From the NCBI GenBank assembly GCA_037074615.1, contig CM073551.1, positions 13,453,750 through 13,517,749 on the forward strand: DNA of 64,000 bases, given 5' to 3'. Positions within the stretch are counted from its first letter, which is position 1. Each line of letters starts with the position of its first letter. Position numbers and translations under genes: made by a program. Under the pieces are notes generated by a model, which saw nothing but the letters and a program-made list of their open reading frames with translations, made no database searches and was not told the DNA's origin. This document shows, one piece after another, positions 53,260 to 64,000 of the stretch. This DNA is from Leucaena leucocephala. Taxonomy: Eukaryota > Streptophyta > Magnoliopsida > Fabales > Fabaceae.

Positions 53260-56200
53260 TGTAACACCCTAATTTTCAGGCCTAGAGATGCCAGAAGGAG
53301 AATTCAAGGGCATAATCGTAATTATGGGAAAGATCGGACTGGTAGCCGATGAGTACCATATTTTGCCAGAAAATAGAGAAAATTATGCTGATCATTTCAC
53401 TGAACTGTGAAATGTGCATATGAGGTCTCTAGGTGTATGAAAGAATTAGAAATATGACCAGGGGTAAAATGGTCATTTTGGAAAAGTGTGCGCGTGAGTG
53501 CTTTTTCAGGCCAAAATAGCCCGGTCGGGATAAAATATCTGAAAATACCGGGAGATAGAGAAAAGGATTCCGGATTGAATGAGGAGTCACAGAATTTTGA
53601 TTTGAGGTCCCGATTTTTCTGTAAAAATTCCTGAAGATGCGAATTTACAGTTATAATCGGTAAAGGAAAGGCAGTCCGAATAGAAATGATCGGACATTGG
53701 CTAGAGGCCATACAGTGTTTTCTAAGGCCCGTAGTGACACCAGGAAGGCCCAGGCCCATAATATCAGTTAGTGGTAAGAGGGGCCGGTGTCCGGGAAAAA
53801 TGTGCAAAATGACGAAAATGCCCTTATGTTATAGAATAACTGAAGAATGAGTAAAGGGTATTTTGGTCATTTGGCTAAGGTTAGACAGTCAAGAAGGGGT
53901 ATCTGGATAGTTGACCAGGGCCAGAGAATACTCTGGTAAAATATGAAAAGACAATAATGCCCCTAGACCTAGTAAAGGAAATGAAAGGACTTAAGTGCAA
54001 TTATGGAAAGTTTCAAGGCCAAAAAGGAAAGTAGACAAAAAGGTGGGTCCTTAAGTGTAATTTTAGCCAAATAAAAAGGGACTTAAATGAAAAGAAGAAA
54101 AGTTCCCTGGGCTAAATTGTAATTAAAGAAAGTCAGGCCGGAAGTGGTTTGGACTGTCCGAAAGCATTTCAGTCCCAGATTTCACCGGTAGAGAGAGCAA
54201 GGGACGCTCGGTAATCTGGCTTAATACAGGAATTTTTGAAGACTCCAGATAGCAAGAAATGGACTGATCGTCCAAAAGTTATAAAAATTCATACCGGATA
54301 TCCTAGAATTCAGATCTAGGTGAGAAAATACAGGATGATATGTCCTTATGGAACGGATGTTAGGAAACTGACAGAATACCGATAGGAGGCCTGTAGAAAA
54401 AGTTATTCACAAATCAGAAAATCCAGACGGGAGTGTGAGGCCTCGGGAGATCCGATAGGGAGATTTATCGGTATTTGAAAAGGGACTGAATGAGTTCGGA
54501 TGACCTCAGTCAGATGACTGATATGACTCACAGGGATGCCTGAACACCGCAGGCTAGTGTTTCGGACAGAAGGAGCCGGTGTCCGGATATGTGTATAAAC
54601 GGTGAATAATAGATAAATATTCAATAATTATTAACGGGGGAAGATTCCTCGTAATGCGTGCCATGAAGGTAATGGACCCTGAAAGGCCCAATAATGGCGC
54701 CAACAGAGGCCCAGTAAGACCCTTGGACTGATAGGTGGGCCAGTGTCCGGCAGAACCCCGGAAAAGTGCGAAATTACGAAAATGCCCCTATGTTGTACTA
54801 AAGAGTAACAGATGAATGGAGGGCATTTTGGTAATTCTGGACAGGCCCAGAAGCCAAGGTATATACAGATAAAGTTATTTGGAGTTAGTATATGCCCTGA
54901 CAGAGTACAGAAGGGTATGAAATGACGATTTTACCCTTAGGGTTAAAATAGTACAAGAAAGGGCACCCAAGGGTATTTTGGTAATTTGCCAAGGGCTGTT
55001 TCTTGGGAATCGAGCCATCAGAGTACTTGAGCTTGATCAGGATCCAAGATAACATTCCCAGATCCCAAAAACGTAGGCCCAGTGATATGTGGGAAAAAGT
55101 GGCATTAAAATATTATTTTAATGCTCTTTCAATAAAGTAAAGTTACTCGGTTGGCACGATAACTGAGGAGGTGATCAGATAAAGTCCTGGATTTATCTGG
55201 ATAGCATTGGAAGGCGTGACAGGTGCCAGTAAGATGACACATGGCGCCAACATAAAGGCAGAAGAAAAAGTTGAGGACACGTATTACGAGGCAAGAGACT
55301 GGACCGGTGAGTCAGCATGCTGAGTCAGCTGCTGAGGTGTCCAGGATTTCAGACATGTGATAAATGTGGCGCTGAGGTGTCCTGGTGAGGTGTCCCAATG
55401 ATGTCATGCATGATGCAGTAAATGAGGAATTAAAGAAAATAGGAAAATCCAGGAAAAACCAGGACCGCAGGATCAAAGTTCATAGAAACTGCAGAATTGC
55501 CATTGAAGGCAATTATAAATACCCCCCCTCCATTCCATTCTTGCATTCACGCATGGAAGGGAGAAGGGAGAGAAAGAAGAGAGAGAAGGAGAAGGAAGGG
55601 AAGAGAGAAAGGAGAAAAGGAAGTAAGGAAGTTCTGGCGGAGCTGGAAGCAGAATAAGGATAATGGAGTTCTGCTAAGCTAGCCAGGTAGTAACTAATCC
55701 TAGCTTTATTGTAATGGCTTTGTGATTCGTTGTGCTATTGTTTGGTTGGATTGTTGTCTTATATGTTATGTTTGAAGCTCTGCTGTAATGCTATGATCAT
55801 ATGTTATTAAGCATGGAAGCACGCAGCATACTTATCTGTACACAATCACAAGCAAGCACTGTCACTCTGCATTACATATATTGTTATGATTGTTGCTACT
55901 GAGATTCCCCTGAATCTCGTCCCAATAAATAACCCATTACAGGGGAGGTTATGTCGAAATGAATTTTGGGAATTTTAAGAGACGTCGTTATGCTGCCGAA
56001 ATTATGACAAGATAGGGGAAGCAACTGATACGTACTGTGTACGTAGGTACTGTCTAAGGAGGCTGGAAGTGAGTGGACCTAGCCGGTTCATCCAGTCTTT
56101 CCTGGGTACTTACGTAGAATGGCAGTTCCCACGGGAATTACCGAATTGGTACAAGATCGGTTACTTTCAAGAGACGAAGCGTAGCGGTTATGCTGCCGGA

Positions 56201-56869
56201 CTTCAGGCAGGAAAAGATGCAAAAGAGATATGAGAATTTATGTACATACCCAGATTGTAAAACAACTTATTAATTAATAATAAGTGTTATTTGACATGTT
56301 TGACTGATATATGATGGATGTATGCATATGTATGCAAAGTTGATTGCTGGAAATTACCACTGTGAACAGTAACACGTGGTGACATGATAATGTTTGATAA
56401 ATAGTTAAAAATAGTAAATGGATGAATAAATGTTCTAAATTTTTATGGTAGATAGTAGACATACCAATATTTAATTTGATATATAAAACGCATCATTTGG
56501 ATGTCTACACAAGAAGATATAAATTATCAAAGTTGGGACCAGAATGCTGAATTCAGGAGAAAAACGCTGGATGAACAGTAAAGTTGAAACGTTGACTGGC
56601 GTGGACTCGGTCAACGAATGGTCAACGAATTATTTTTCCCTGAAATCTAAGTGAGTTAGCTTCATTTAGCAATTGGAACCACTTCTTTTCTATTTTTCTA
56701 GAATTAGTTATGATTTTTTCGAAGTCAGGTCACTCATCTGGAACTTTTAAGTGAACAGTACTCGATAAGAGTAAAATTCCAGATTGGGGAATTGGACTTC
56801 AATGACCTTGAAAGTGGTTCTAAATGCTACTGAATGGTCCCTAAGACATATGAAAGGAAGGATGTTTCA
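53260..56869 (+). repeat. 5' LTR of element C
   Basis: This 3,610-bp LTR runs from TGTAACACCC to GGATGTTTCA and ends three bases before the primer site. It joins blocks that are separate in the other LTRs: 53300-53860 resembles the element A LTR, 54000-54990 resembles the B and D LTRs, and the part after about 55010 resembles A and D. It has a TATA box at 55514-55521, a GA-rich tract at about 55555-55640 and the TACGTAC inverted repeat at 56029-56045. Confidence 0.85.
55514..55521 (+). promoter_or_regulatory. LTR promoter TATA box of element C
   Basis: TATAAATA followed by seven C and then GA-rich sequence, the arrangement seen in all LTRs of this window. Confidence 0.65.
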
Positions 56870-56872
56870 TTT

Positions 56873-56884
56873 TGGTATCAGAGC
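56873..56884 (+). other. Primer-binding site (initiator tRNA-Met), element C
   Basis: TGGTATCAGAGC, three bases after the LTR end, identical to the sites of A, B and D. Confidence 0.88.
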
Positions 56885-57251
56885 AAAGGATTCTGGCTTA
56901 GGAAATGCTCTGAATAGATAATTTATGGTGTTAGTACAGAATAAGGTTAGCACAGAACAAAGGGTTCTGGCTCCGAGCATAAGATTCTGGCACAAAACAG
57001 AAGGTTCTGGCTCAGTGATGCTCTGGTTTAGTTAGTTTGATTCCTTAAACAAATGAGAAGTTTGAGTGGTCCTCTCCCTAGAGTAGGATATAGGGATGGT
57101 GTTCACTGCTTGGAAAGGTTTAGACAGAAGACAGTGACACCCAGATGAATGAGGCTGTACCCCGAGCTGTATAGTCTTACGAAGGATATGATTATGATGG
57201 GCTAATCTTAGTCAGCCGATACAGTCGAGGTCTCGTGTTTATTAAAGCAAT
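56885..57251 (+). other. Leader of element C with repeated TTCTGG motif
   Basis: Up to about 57025 the motif GATTCTGGC or GGTTCTGGC recurs four times, matching the leader of elements A and D. The rest, to the gag start, has no open frame of note. Confidence 0.55.
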
Positions 57252-58130
57252 ATGGCTGGACTAAGCAGAACAAGGTTTAAGAAGCAGTTTCCTCCAGAGA
57301 TAGAGACAGAATCTGATCAGTTCACGACTAAGGAAGCTGCAAGAGTAGCTCGAGGTATCGTGTTGTGACCAGATACTATGGTGAGGATGCCAGATATCCA
57401 AGTTATAACAAGTTAAGTCATAAGTCACGATGAGATGTGGGCAACCCAGGCTCGTTAAGATCAAGAGCGAGATTCTGCTATCACTACGGCGGTTGCTGCT
57501 GCGGTTGCAAGATTACAGCAGTCTGGGAAGTAGGTAGTACTAGAAAATGATGTAGAACCTGAACCTCAGCCAGATCATGAGCAGACTGTAATGAATAGAC
57601 ATCAGGGGTCTATAGGAAATAATAATGACCAGGAAAGTCTGCAAACATGGATGGAGCGATTCCATAAGTTTAATCCGCCCATATTTGAAGGGACTTTTGA
57701 CACTCAAGTAGCTGAGGATTGGGTAAGCCAGTTAGAGAAAATCTTTAAGATTTTAGAATGTCCCACTGAAAGAAAGACCCAGCTGGCAGTTTACAAGCTA
57801 GAAAGGAATATGCAATAGCCAGAAAAGAGTGAGCTTACTCCATCAGTACCACTGAAAGTGATGCCACCAGGTTCCTTGAAAAGGAACAGTAAGAAGAGAA
57901 ATGAGCCAGCATATGGGTCAAAAGTTAATAAGAAACAAGGAAGTAGGCCAGGTAGTGGGCCAAGAGAAGTTAGTAGGCAACCAAGGCCTAATGAATGTAG
58001 GAACTGTGGTCGAGACCATGGTATGAGGCCTTGTCCAGTAGGTCAAGGGTTACGCTATAGGTGTGGAAAGTATGGACATTATGCCAGGGAGTGTCCACAG
58101 AACACAACAGGCGAAAGATACCTGACTTAG
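57252..58130 (+). pseudogene. gag: Broken gag of element C
   Basis: The ATG at 57252 opens a gag-like N-terminus that stops at about 57366. Gag similarity continues with an in-frame stop through a coiled-coil-like stretch (QERDSAITTAVAAAVARL, about 57465-57520), the domain start (QTWMERFHKFNPPIFEGTF and VAEDWVSQLEKIFKILECP, 57636-57785) and then a deletion of most of the gag domain. A basic linker and two zinc motifs follow (57990-58115): CRNCGRDHGMRPC, and a second one reading RCGKYGHYAREC with the first Cys of its pair replaced by Tyr. Stops, deletion and the lost Cys make it non-functional. Confidence 0.85.
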
Positions 58131-58370
58131 GGAAGAATATATACCCTGACTGGCAACGAGATAAGAAAGTTGCCTGCGCCAAATTAAGGTACGAGTTTAT
58201 TTGTGTTCTGTTTCCACTGGCTAATGAACGGATAAATCCTGTATTGGATTGGATTGTATTGTCTAGTATGCACACTATTGAGCTACCCTATACCTAGTAT
58301 GTTGCCGTTGTATGAGGATGAGTATGACTACATGTTTTAAAAGTAGGAAGTAGAGAAGAGGGGTCTTATG
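58131..58370 (+). other. Non-coding interior of element C after gag
   Basis: No protease or reverse transcriptase motif is visible in any frame. This is where pol would start, so element C also appears to lack pol here. Confidence 0.5.
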
Positions 58371-58606
58371 TCGCGACTAATATGTACAGATAAGTTGATG
58401 TTGCGACGTGAGAAGACCTTAGGTAGCGATGAGTAATATTGCAGTACGCGACCAGTGTACAAAGGAGTTCAGGTAGCGATGTTATAGGTTGCGACTAAAG
58501 GACGCAGAGATGCCAGGTCGTGACGAGTAGTGTGCGACGGTTGCGACTAAAAGTCGCAGAGCATGTGAGTTGTGACTATGCAGTTTTCAAGTCGCGACTA
58601 TAATTG
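58371..58606. repeat. Cluster of TCGCGAC / TTGCGACTA motifs
   Basis: Within about 235 bp the core GCGAC occurs at least seven times, usually as TCGCGACTA or TTGCGACTAA, mixed with diverged copies such as GGTAGCGATG and GTTGTGACTA. The same core (TAGTCGCGACC) recurs three or more times in each satellite unit. The spacing is irregular. Confidence 0.6.
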
Positions 58607-59754
58607 GCAGAGGCCATATGATGAAGAGAATGAAGGTACCAAACTCGCTGAAGTCCACCAGCTAGAGGATTGGTATAACATATGGTAAGCCAGACAGTAC
58701 AAAGGTACTGAGGTACGAAAGATCAGTTTAAGACAATGTGAAAAAGTATATCCTCTATGTGATAACTAAGAGTAGATCTAAGCTGCAGGGGTTTTATTCA
58801 GCTGCTCTGAATAGAAGACCTAAAAGCTGGGATGAGATTTGCCCAGGAATGATCCTAGCACATGGCCTAAGGTAAGAGACGTGATGGATAATAGATAAAG
58901 AGCTTAATGTTCCCTGAGCAGAGGGATTCCATCACGGAGAAGTGATAGACCTAGGGCATAGTACCCTAGAAAGTAGAAATAATAGTAAAAGATGATGAAC
59001 GAGATCCATGCGACTCAAGTTCGCTAGGATAAAAAGAAAGATCAATAAGGAACCATAGTCCGGTCAAGAATAGACTAGGACTAATGGATAGATAGAAGAA
59101 GTTGAAAGATAGTAAAGAGATAGCCACAGTTAAGAGATAAAGTGACTCCCCAATTTCCTATATAAGATAGAGTAATGAAGGGTTGAGTCTATACCCTGGT
59201 AAGAGGGTAGTGTGGCAGCCTAAGTAAGATAGACAGATGTGCTTGTCAGATCCTGATTATGTGATTGATAATCTGACAGATAATGCGATAGATAGTATGA
59301 TCAGATGATGATCTGACAAATAATGTGATAAAGGAAAATACATTTGAGGCTTACTTAGATTATTATTATGTCTAATGGATGGTTGAGCAAGATATGATGA
59401 TGATATGGCTTATGTTGCCATAAGTTATGATAGTTGCATCTCATTGCAGTTGTCATATGATGACATGCATGTTAGAGTATGCTATGATGAATGGATACTC
59501 CCCTTTTGCAGTGCATGCAGGGTAGAGTATATATGGATATATGTATGAGAAAGTATGTTGCTCCCATACCATATGATATGATATGAATGTATTGAGGATG
59601 ATAGATAGTCTCAGTTTATGGAACGATAAGTTATGATATGAAATTCAGATATGATTGAGGTTACTCAGGTATTTCTATAGGCTTGTGAATACAGTACTCA
59701 GGGCCATTTCTATTAAGAGGAATGGTATACAGATAACGGTAAAGGGATTGTTTC
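58607..59754. other. Element C interior without recognisable genes
   Basis: AT-rich sequence with many GATATGATG and GATCTGACA-like words at 59220-59640 and stops in all frames. A short stretch near 58830 (GAGATTTGCCCAGGAATGAT) resembles the element D leader at the window end. Nothing else is recognised. Confidence 0.5.
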
Positions 59755-59857
59755 TAGATCACTCTTCAGATAAGAGTTGGATCTGAAATAGGTGGCTCTC
59801 AGATAGAGCTAGATTCAGATGAGTATAGATCACTCTTCAGATAAGAGTTGGATCTGA
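59755..59857. repeat. Two direct copies of a 32-bp repeat
   Basis: A 32-bp sequence beginning TAGATCACTCTTCAG and ending TTGGATCTGA occurs at 59755-59786 and again, identical, at 59826-59857. Between them is a diverged CTCTCAGATAGAGC copy of part of the unit. Confidence 0.8.
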
Positions 59858-59867
59858 TGTAGAATGC

Positions 59868-60234
59868 TCGCAGTTAGAGCATAGTTCAAATGGCTCGCAG
59901 TTAGAGCACAGGTTGAAAGATGAGAAGGAACTCCTGAGTAAAAGAGGAAGTAAGTAAAGTCTGGGTAAATGATATGAGGCTATAAAAATTTTTCAAATAA
60001 ATGTTTATGGAGTTATCAACAGGTGGAAGCAGTTAACCTTATAACCTAGTCTGTTGGCTTAATATCTTTGGGAGATATACAGTACAACAGAATCACAGTT
60101 AGATTCTGGAGGGTCACAGTTAGATCCTAGCATGGCTCCAGGGTCGCAGTTAGATCCTAACAGCTTCAGAGTCGCAGTTAGATTCTGAAAAGGCTAACGG
60201 TTGATCGCAGTTAGATCCCGAGGTCGCAGTTAGA
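59868..60234. repeat. Dispersed TCRCAGTTAGA minirepeats
   Basis: Eight copies of TCGCAGTTAGA or TCACAGTTAGA occur: two at 59868-59905 and six between about 60093 and 60234. They are commonly followed by TCCTA or TTCTG, giving an irregular unit of about 18-35 bp. Confidence 0.75.
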
Positions 60235-60486
60235 CCTAGCATAAGGAAAGTAATGAGCCATGAGATATGAGTACAATGTAGTATCTCTTTGGGAAGATGA
60301 ATGCCAAAGACGAAGTTAAGGTGAGGAAGCTTCACTAGTTGATAAACTCACCCAGAGAAATTATTTTATAATGGTTTTCTCAGATAGCCTCTAGTATACA
60401 GACAAAACTTAGCTTTCCCTTAGCAAAGACGGAGTCCAAGTCCAAAGCTGAGTACTGATATTCAAAGTTTTGTAGAAGTATGCCTG

Positions 60487-60663
60487 AGGAGCAAAGAACA
60501 GAATCCTCTATGTGTTGAGAATAAAAAAGCATTGGCTAAGAGCACTCTGGGAGGTAGCTCAAGTTGTAAAGCCAATAGCAAGAGAAAGAGGCAATAGTTC
60601 AGGCAAGGGACTGATCAAGGTAATGATCAGATTGGAGAGCAGAGATGTCCATGTGGTGGAAAG
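60487..60663 (+). pseudogene. gag: Second gag fragment, cut by element D
   Basis: From 60529 the frame reads ALAKSTLGGSSSCKANSKRK then, after a stop, FRQGTDQGNDQIGEQRCPCGGK. This lines up with residues 309-356 of element A gag, from the linker to the start of the first zinc motif. It ends exactly where the element D LTR begins. It is a different region copy from the gag at 57252-58130, which has its own zinc motifs, so it derives from another element or a duplication. Confidence 0.85.
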
Positions 60664-63651
60664 TGTAACATCCCGATTTTTAGTCTAAGAGATCGGGAAT
60701 GTTCATCTAGGTCCAAGATGAGGAATGTGAGAAATATCCTAAGTCTTAAGCCTAGGAATTCTGAAGGTAGCTTGATATGGGCTGGCTCCTGTGTAAGATA
60801 ACATGATATGGGCGGGTTGTCGAGCTTTTCAATTAACGATGACTCCCGAAGAGTTTAAGGGATGAGTTATTGAAAGAGAATTTCTAGACCATAAGATGAA
60901 GGATAAGAAGATGAGAATAGAGGCCAGAAAGAGAATGCAGGGGCATAATCATAATTATGGGAAAGATCGGGCTGGTAGCCGATGACTACCATATTTTGTC
61001 AGAAAATAGAGAAAATTATGCTGATCATTTCACTGAACTGTGAAATGTGAATACGAGGTCTCTATGAGTATGAAAGAATTATGGAAAGTTTAAGGACAAA
61101 AAGGTGGGGTCCTTAAGTGTAATTTTAGCCAAATAAAAAGGGACTTAAATGAAAAGAAGAAAAGTTCCTTGGGGCTAAAGTGTAATTAAAGAAAGTCAGG
61201 GCGGAAGTGGTTTGGACTGTCCGACGGCATTTCAGTCCCAGATTTCACCGGTAGAGAGAGCAAGGGACGCTCGGTAATCTGGCTTAATACAGGAATTTTT
61301 GAAGACTCCAGATAGCCAGAAATGGACTGATCGTCCAAAAGTTATAAAAATTCATACCGGATATCCTAGATTTCAGATCTAGGTGAGAAAATACAGGATG
61401 ATACGTCCTTATGGGGCGGATGTCAGAAAACTGACAGAATACCGATAGGAGGCCTGTAGAAAAAGTTATTCGCAAATTAGAAAATCCAGACGGGAGTGTG
61501 AGGCCTCCGGGTATCCGATAGGGAAATTTATCGGTATTTGAAAAGGGACTGAATGAGTCCGGATAACCTCGGTCAGATGACTGATATGACTCACAGGGAT
61601 GCTTGAACACCGCAGGCCAGTGTATCGGACAGAAGGAGCCGGTGTCCGGATATGTGTATAAACGGTGAATAATAGATAAAATATTCAATAATTATTAACA
61701 GGGGAAGATTCCTCGTAATGCGTGCCCTGAAGGTAATGGACCCTGAGAGGCCCAATAATGGCGCCAACAAGGCCCAGTAAGACACTTGGACTGATAGGTG
61801 GGCCAGTGTCCTGCAGAACCCCAGAAAAGTGTGAAATTACAAAAATGCCCGTGTTGTACTAAAGGGGTAGGAGATGAATGAGGGCTTTTTGGTCATTCTG
61901 GACAGGCCCAGGAGCCAAGGCACATACAGATAAAGTTACTTAGAGTCAGTATATGCCCTGACAGAGTACAGAAGGGTGTGAAATGACGATTTTACCCTTA
62001 GGGTTAAAATAGCGCAAGAAAGGGCACCCAAGGGTATTTTGGTAATTTGCCAAGGGATGTTTCTTAGGAATCGAGCCATCAGAGTACTTGAGCTTGATCA
62101 GGATCCAAGATAACATTCCCAGAGCCCAAAAACGTAGGCCCAGTGATATGTGGGAAAAAGTGGCATTAAAATACTATTTTAATGCTGTTTCAATAAAGTA
62201 AAGTTACTCGGTCGGCACGATAACCGAGGAGGTGATCAGATAAAGTCTGGGACTTATCTGGATAGCATTGAAAGGTGTGAAAGGTCCCTTCCAGGTGCCA
62301 CATGGCCAATCTTAGAGGCAGAAGAAAAGTTGAGGACACGTATTACGGTGCAAGACTCTGGACCGGTACTGGATTGGACTGAACTGCTGAGTCAGCTGAT
62401 GAGGTGTCCAGGAATTGTGACATGTGAAGAATGTGGCGATGAGGTGTCCCGGATGATGTCATGCATGATGCAGTAAAAAGGAATAAAGAAAATAGGAAAA
62501 TCCAGGAAAAACCAGGACCACATGTTCATATGGCTTCAAAATTACAGAAATGCCATCCATTAAAGCTATAAATACCCCCTTCCCCTCCCATTTTATGCAT
62601 CCCACGTTTTTGGCAAGAAAAGAGAGAGAAAGAAGAGAGAGAAGGAGAAAGAAAGAAAGAAAGGAAGTTCTGGTGGAGTTGGAAGCAGTATAGAAGTTCT
62701 GGAGCTCTGCTTTTGAGGTAGTAACTAATCCTAGCTCTTATTTAATGTCTTTTTGATTTGTTGTGCTATTGTTTGGTTGGATTGTTGTCTTATATGTTAT
62801 GCTTGAAGCTCTATTACAATTCTATGATCATATGTTATTGAATATAGAAGCACGCAGCATACTTATCTATACACAATCACAAGCAAGCACTGTCACTCTG
62901 CATTACATATATTGTTATGATTATTACTACTGAGATTCCCCCGAATCTCATTCCCATATATAACATTACAGGGGAGGTTCTGTCAAAATAAAATCTGGAA
63001 ATTTTAAGAGACGCCGTTAGGCTGCCGAAATTCCGGCAAGGAAGCAGGAACAGGGAAAGGAACTGATACGTACTGTGTACGTAGTGCTGTCTAAGGAGGC
63101 TGGAAGTGAGTGGACCCAGCAGGTTCATCCAGTCTTTCCTGGGTACTTACGTAGCATGGTAGCTCCTACGGGAATTACCGAATCGGTACAAGATCGGTTA
63201 CTTTCTACAGAAGGAATATAGCAGTTATGCTGCCGAATTTTAGACAGGAGAAGATGTAATAGAAATATGAGAATTCGCTGTATGCCTTGTTGTATGACAT
63301 TTTATTATTTAATAATAAATGTTGTTTGGCATGTTCAATTTGTGAATGGGGAATTAAGGGAGAAATTCGCAGGTCTTGAGGTAGCAGTGTTCTGACCTCA
63401 GTTTGACCTAGTAAACGGAGGAGTTTGGCTATGAAATTTGGTGAGCCAGTAGTACACATCTGGGGCATTCCGTGGATAGGTAATAAGCCTTATTTGGATG
63501 TGTAGAACGAGATTAATCAGTTTTCAAATTAAAGGTCGAGAATAAGGAACTTAAGAGTGAAATTTTGAATTTCTGGGCTTAAGTTAAGATATAATCAAGC
63601 TAATATCGCTTCCGTAAGTGTACTCTGAGGGGTCTAAGGGAGGATGTTTCA
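60664..63651 (+). repeat. 5' LTR of element D
   Basis: This 2,988-bp LTR has first ~410 bp and last ~1.8 kb matching the element A LTR, while about 61082-61830 matches the element C LTR (54000-54780) instead, replacing the A-type block. It has a TATA box at 62567-62574, a GA-rich tract at 62611-62670 and the inverted repeat TACGTAC-TGT-GTACGTA at 63067-63083. Confidence 0.85.
62567..62574 (+). promoter_or_regulatory. LTR promoter TATA box of element D
   Basis: TATAAATA followed by a C run and GA-rich sequence; matches the minus-strand box of element A with the same flanks. Confidence 0.65.
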
Positions 63652-63654
63652 TTT

Positions 63655-63666
63655 TGGTATCAGAGC
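63655..63666 (+). other. Primer-binding site (initiator tRNA-Met), element D
   Basis: TGGTATCAGAGC, three bases after GGATGTTTCA. Its presence downstream of this LTR shows that the LTR is a 5' LTR. Confidence 0.88.
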
Positions 63667-64000
63667 AATAGGTTCTGGCATAAACCAGAAAGGATTCTGG
63701 TTTGGAGCATAAGATTCTGGCACAGAACAGAAGGTTCTGGCTTAGTGATACTCTGATTTAGAAAGGTTATTTCCCTAGAGTACATAAAGGTTTAGAAAAG
63801 CCCAGTGGAGGTAAAGCTCTTAAATGAGAAAGTGAGATAAGGTAGACCCCAGAATTACGTCAAGATGGGGTAAGATATGAAAGAAATGGACACTACTCAC
63901 AAGTCCAGTAAGTTGTCCATAAGCATAAGCAGATAAATAGATGATAAAAGATTAATGAGCTATAATGAGATAGCTAGAATGAGATTTGTCTAGGAATGAT
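63667..64000 (+). other. Leader of element D, cut by the window end
   Basis: Repeated TTCTGG motifs at 63672-63740 include TTCTG-GCA-CAGAA. Similarity to the element A leader continues to about 63815. The remainder contains no gag start within the window. Confidence 0.6.

Larger units (their letters stand above)
53260..60663 (+). mobile_element. Element C: decayed gypsy-type element, interrupted by element D
   Basis: It starts cleanly in satellite unit 27 with TGTAACACCC and contains a 3.61-kb 5' LTR, primer site, leader, broken gag, about 2.4 kb of non-coding sequence with short repeats, and a second gag-like fragment. No pol motif is visible. Element D begins inside that fragment. The two separate gag pieces imply rearrangement, or a composite of two related elements. 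The 3' LTR, if it survives, lies beyond the window. Confidence 0.75.
60664..64000 (+). mobile_element. Element D: 5' part of an element A-like retrotransposon, nested in element C
   Basis: It begins TGTAACATCC directly after gag codons, with no polypurine tract before it, so it is not the 3' LTR of element C. Its LTR is followed by a primer site and the element A-type leader. The bases before it, GAAAG (60659-60663), should recur after its 3' LTR outside the window if this is a nested insertion. Confidence 0.78.

Noticed and set aside
60664..63651. This LTR as the 3' LTR of element C
   Set aside because: It is preceded by gag codons and not a polypurine tract, is followed by a primer site and leader, and its first ~250 bp differ from the element C 5' LTR.

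Overview
The window is non-genic, repeat-dense nuclear DNA from a flowering plant. The evidence is long-LTR Ty3/gypsy-type retrotransposons with initiator-tRNA-Met primer sites and plant-style gag proteins, inserted into a long tandem satellite. I see no host gene, rRNA, tRNA, CRISPR array or bacterial operon. The species cannot be named from the sequence. The setting looks like pericentromeric or other heterochromatin, which is an inference.

Layout. (1) A head-to-tail satellite with a ~1,574-bp unit fills 1-53259 apart from two insertions: 26 complete units plus a 940-bp partial one, all in the same orientation. With the phase set at the GATCCAGATCT start, units begin at 1, 1575, 10244, 11818, 13392, 14966, 16540, 18114, 19685, 21259, 22832, 24404, 25977, 27550, 29063, 30580, 32097, 33674, 35248, 36822, 38396, 44454, 46027, 47600, 49174, 50746 and 52320. 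Three subfamilies can be told apart: left (units 1-13), middle (14-17a, with a 60-bp deletion in 14-16) and right (17b-27). Unit 17 is a left/right chimera, and local trimer and dimer duplications are visible. (2) Element A (1790-8879, minus strand) is a complete, young, non-autonomous LTR retrotransposon. It has ~2.59-kb LTRs, a perfect 5-bp target-site duplication and an intact gag, but no pol (TR-GAG type). (3) Element B (38795-43273, plus) has one 2.84-kb LTR, a primer site, an unrecognised intact 232-codon ORF and a decayed gag. It ends abruptly inside gag at an 8-bp copy of its own LTR terminus, yet has a perfect target-site duplication. (4) Element C (53260-60663, plus) has a 3.61-kb 5' LTR and a broken internal region with gag remnants and short-repeat clusters. 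(5) Element D (60664 to beyond the window, plus) starts inside a gag remnant of element C and shows its 5' LTR, primer site and leader. The array is not seen to resume after C/D.

The elements share a conserved LTR core (TATAAATA, a purine-rich transcribed strand, a TACGTAC-TGT-GTACGTA inverted repeat) and a conserved leader, but have exchanged upstream (U3) LTR blocks. Only A encodes a plausible intact gag and none encodes pol, so any mobility would need enzymes supplied from elsewhere. The points most worth following up are the ORF upstream of gag in element B, its pseudo-terminated 3' end, and the TCGCGAC motif that recurs in both the satellite and element C.
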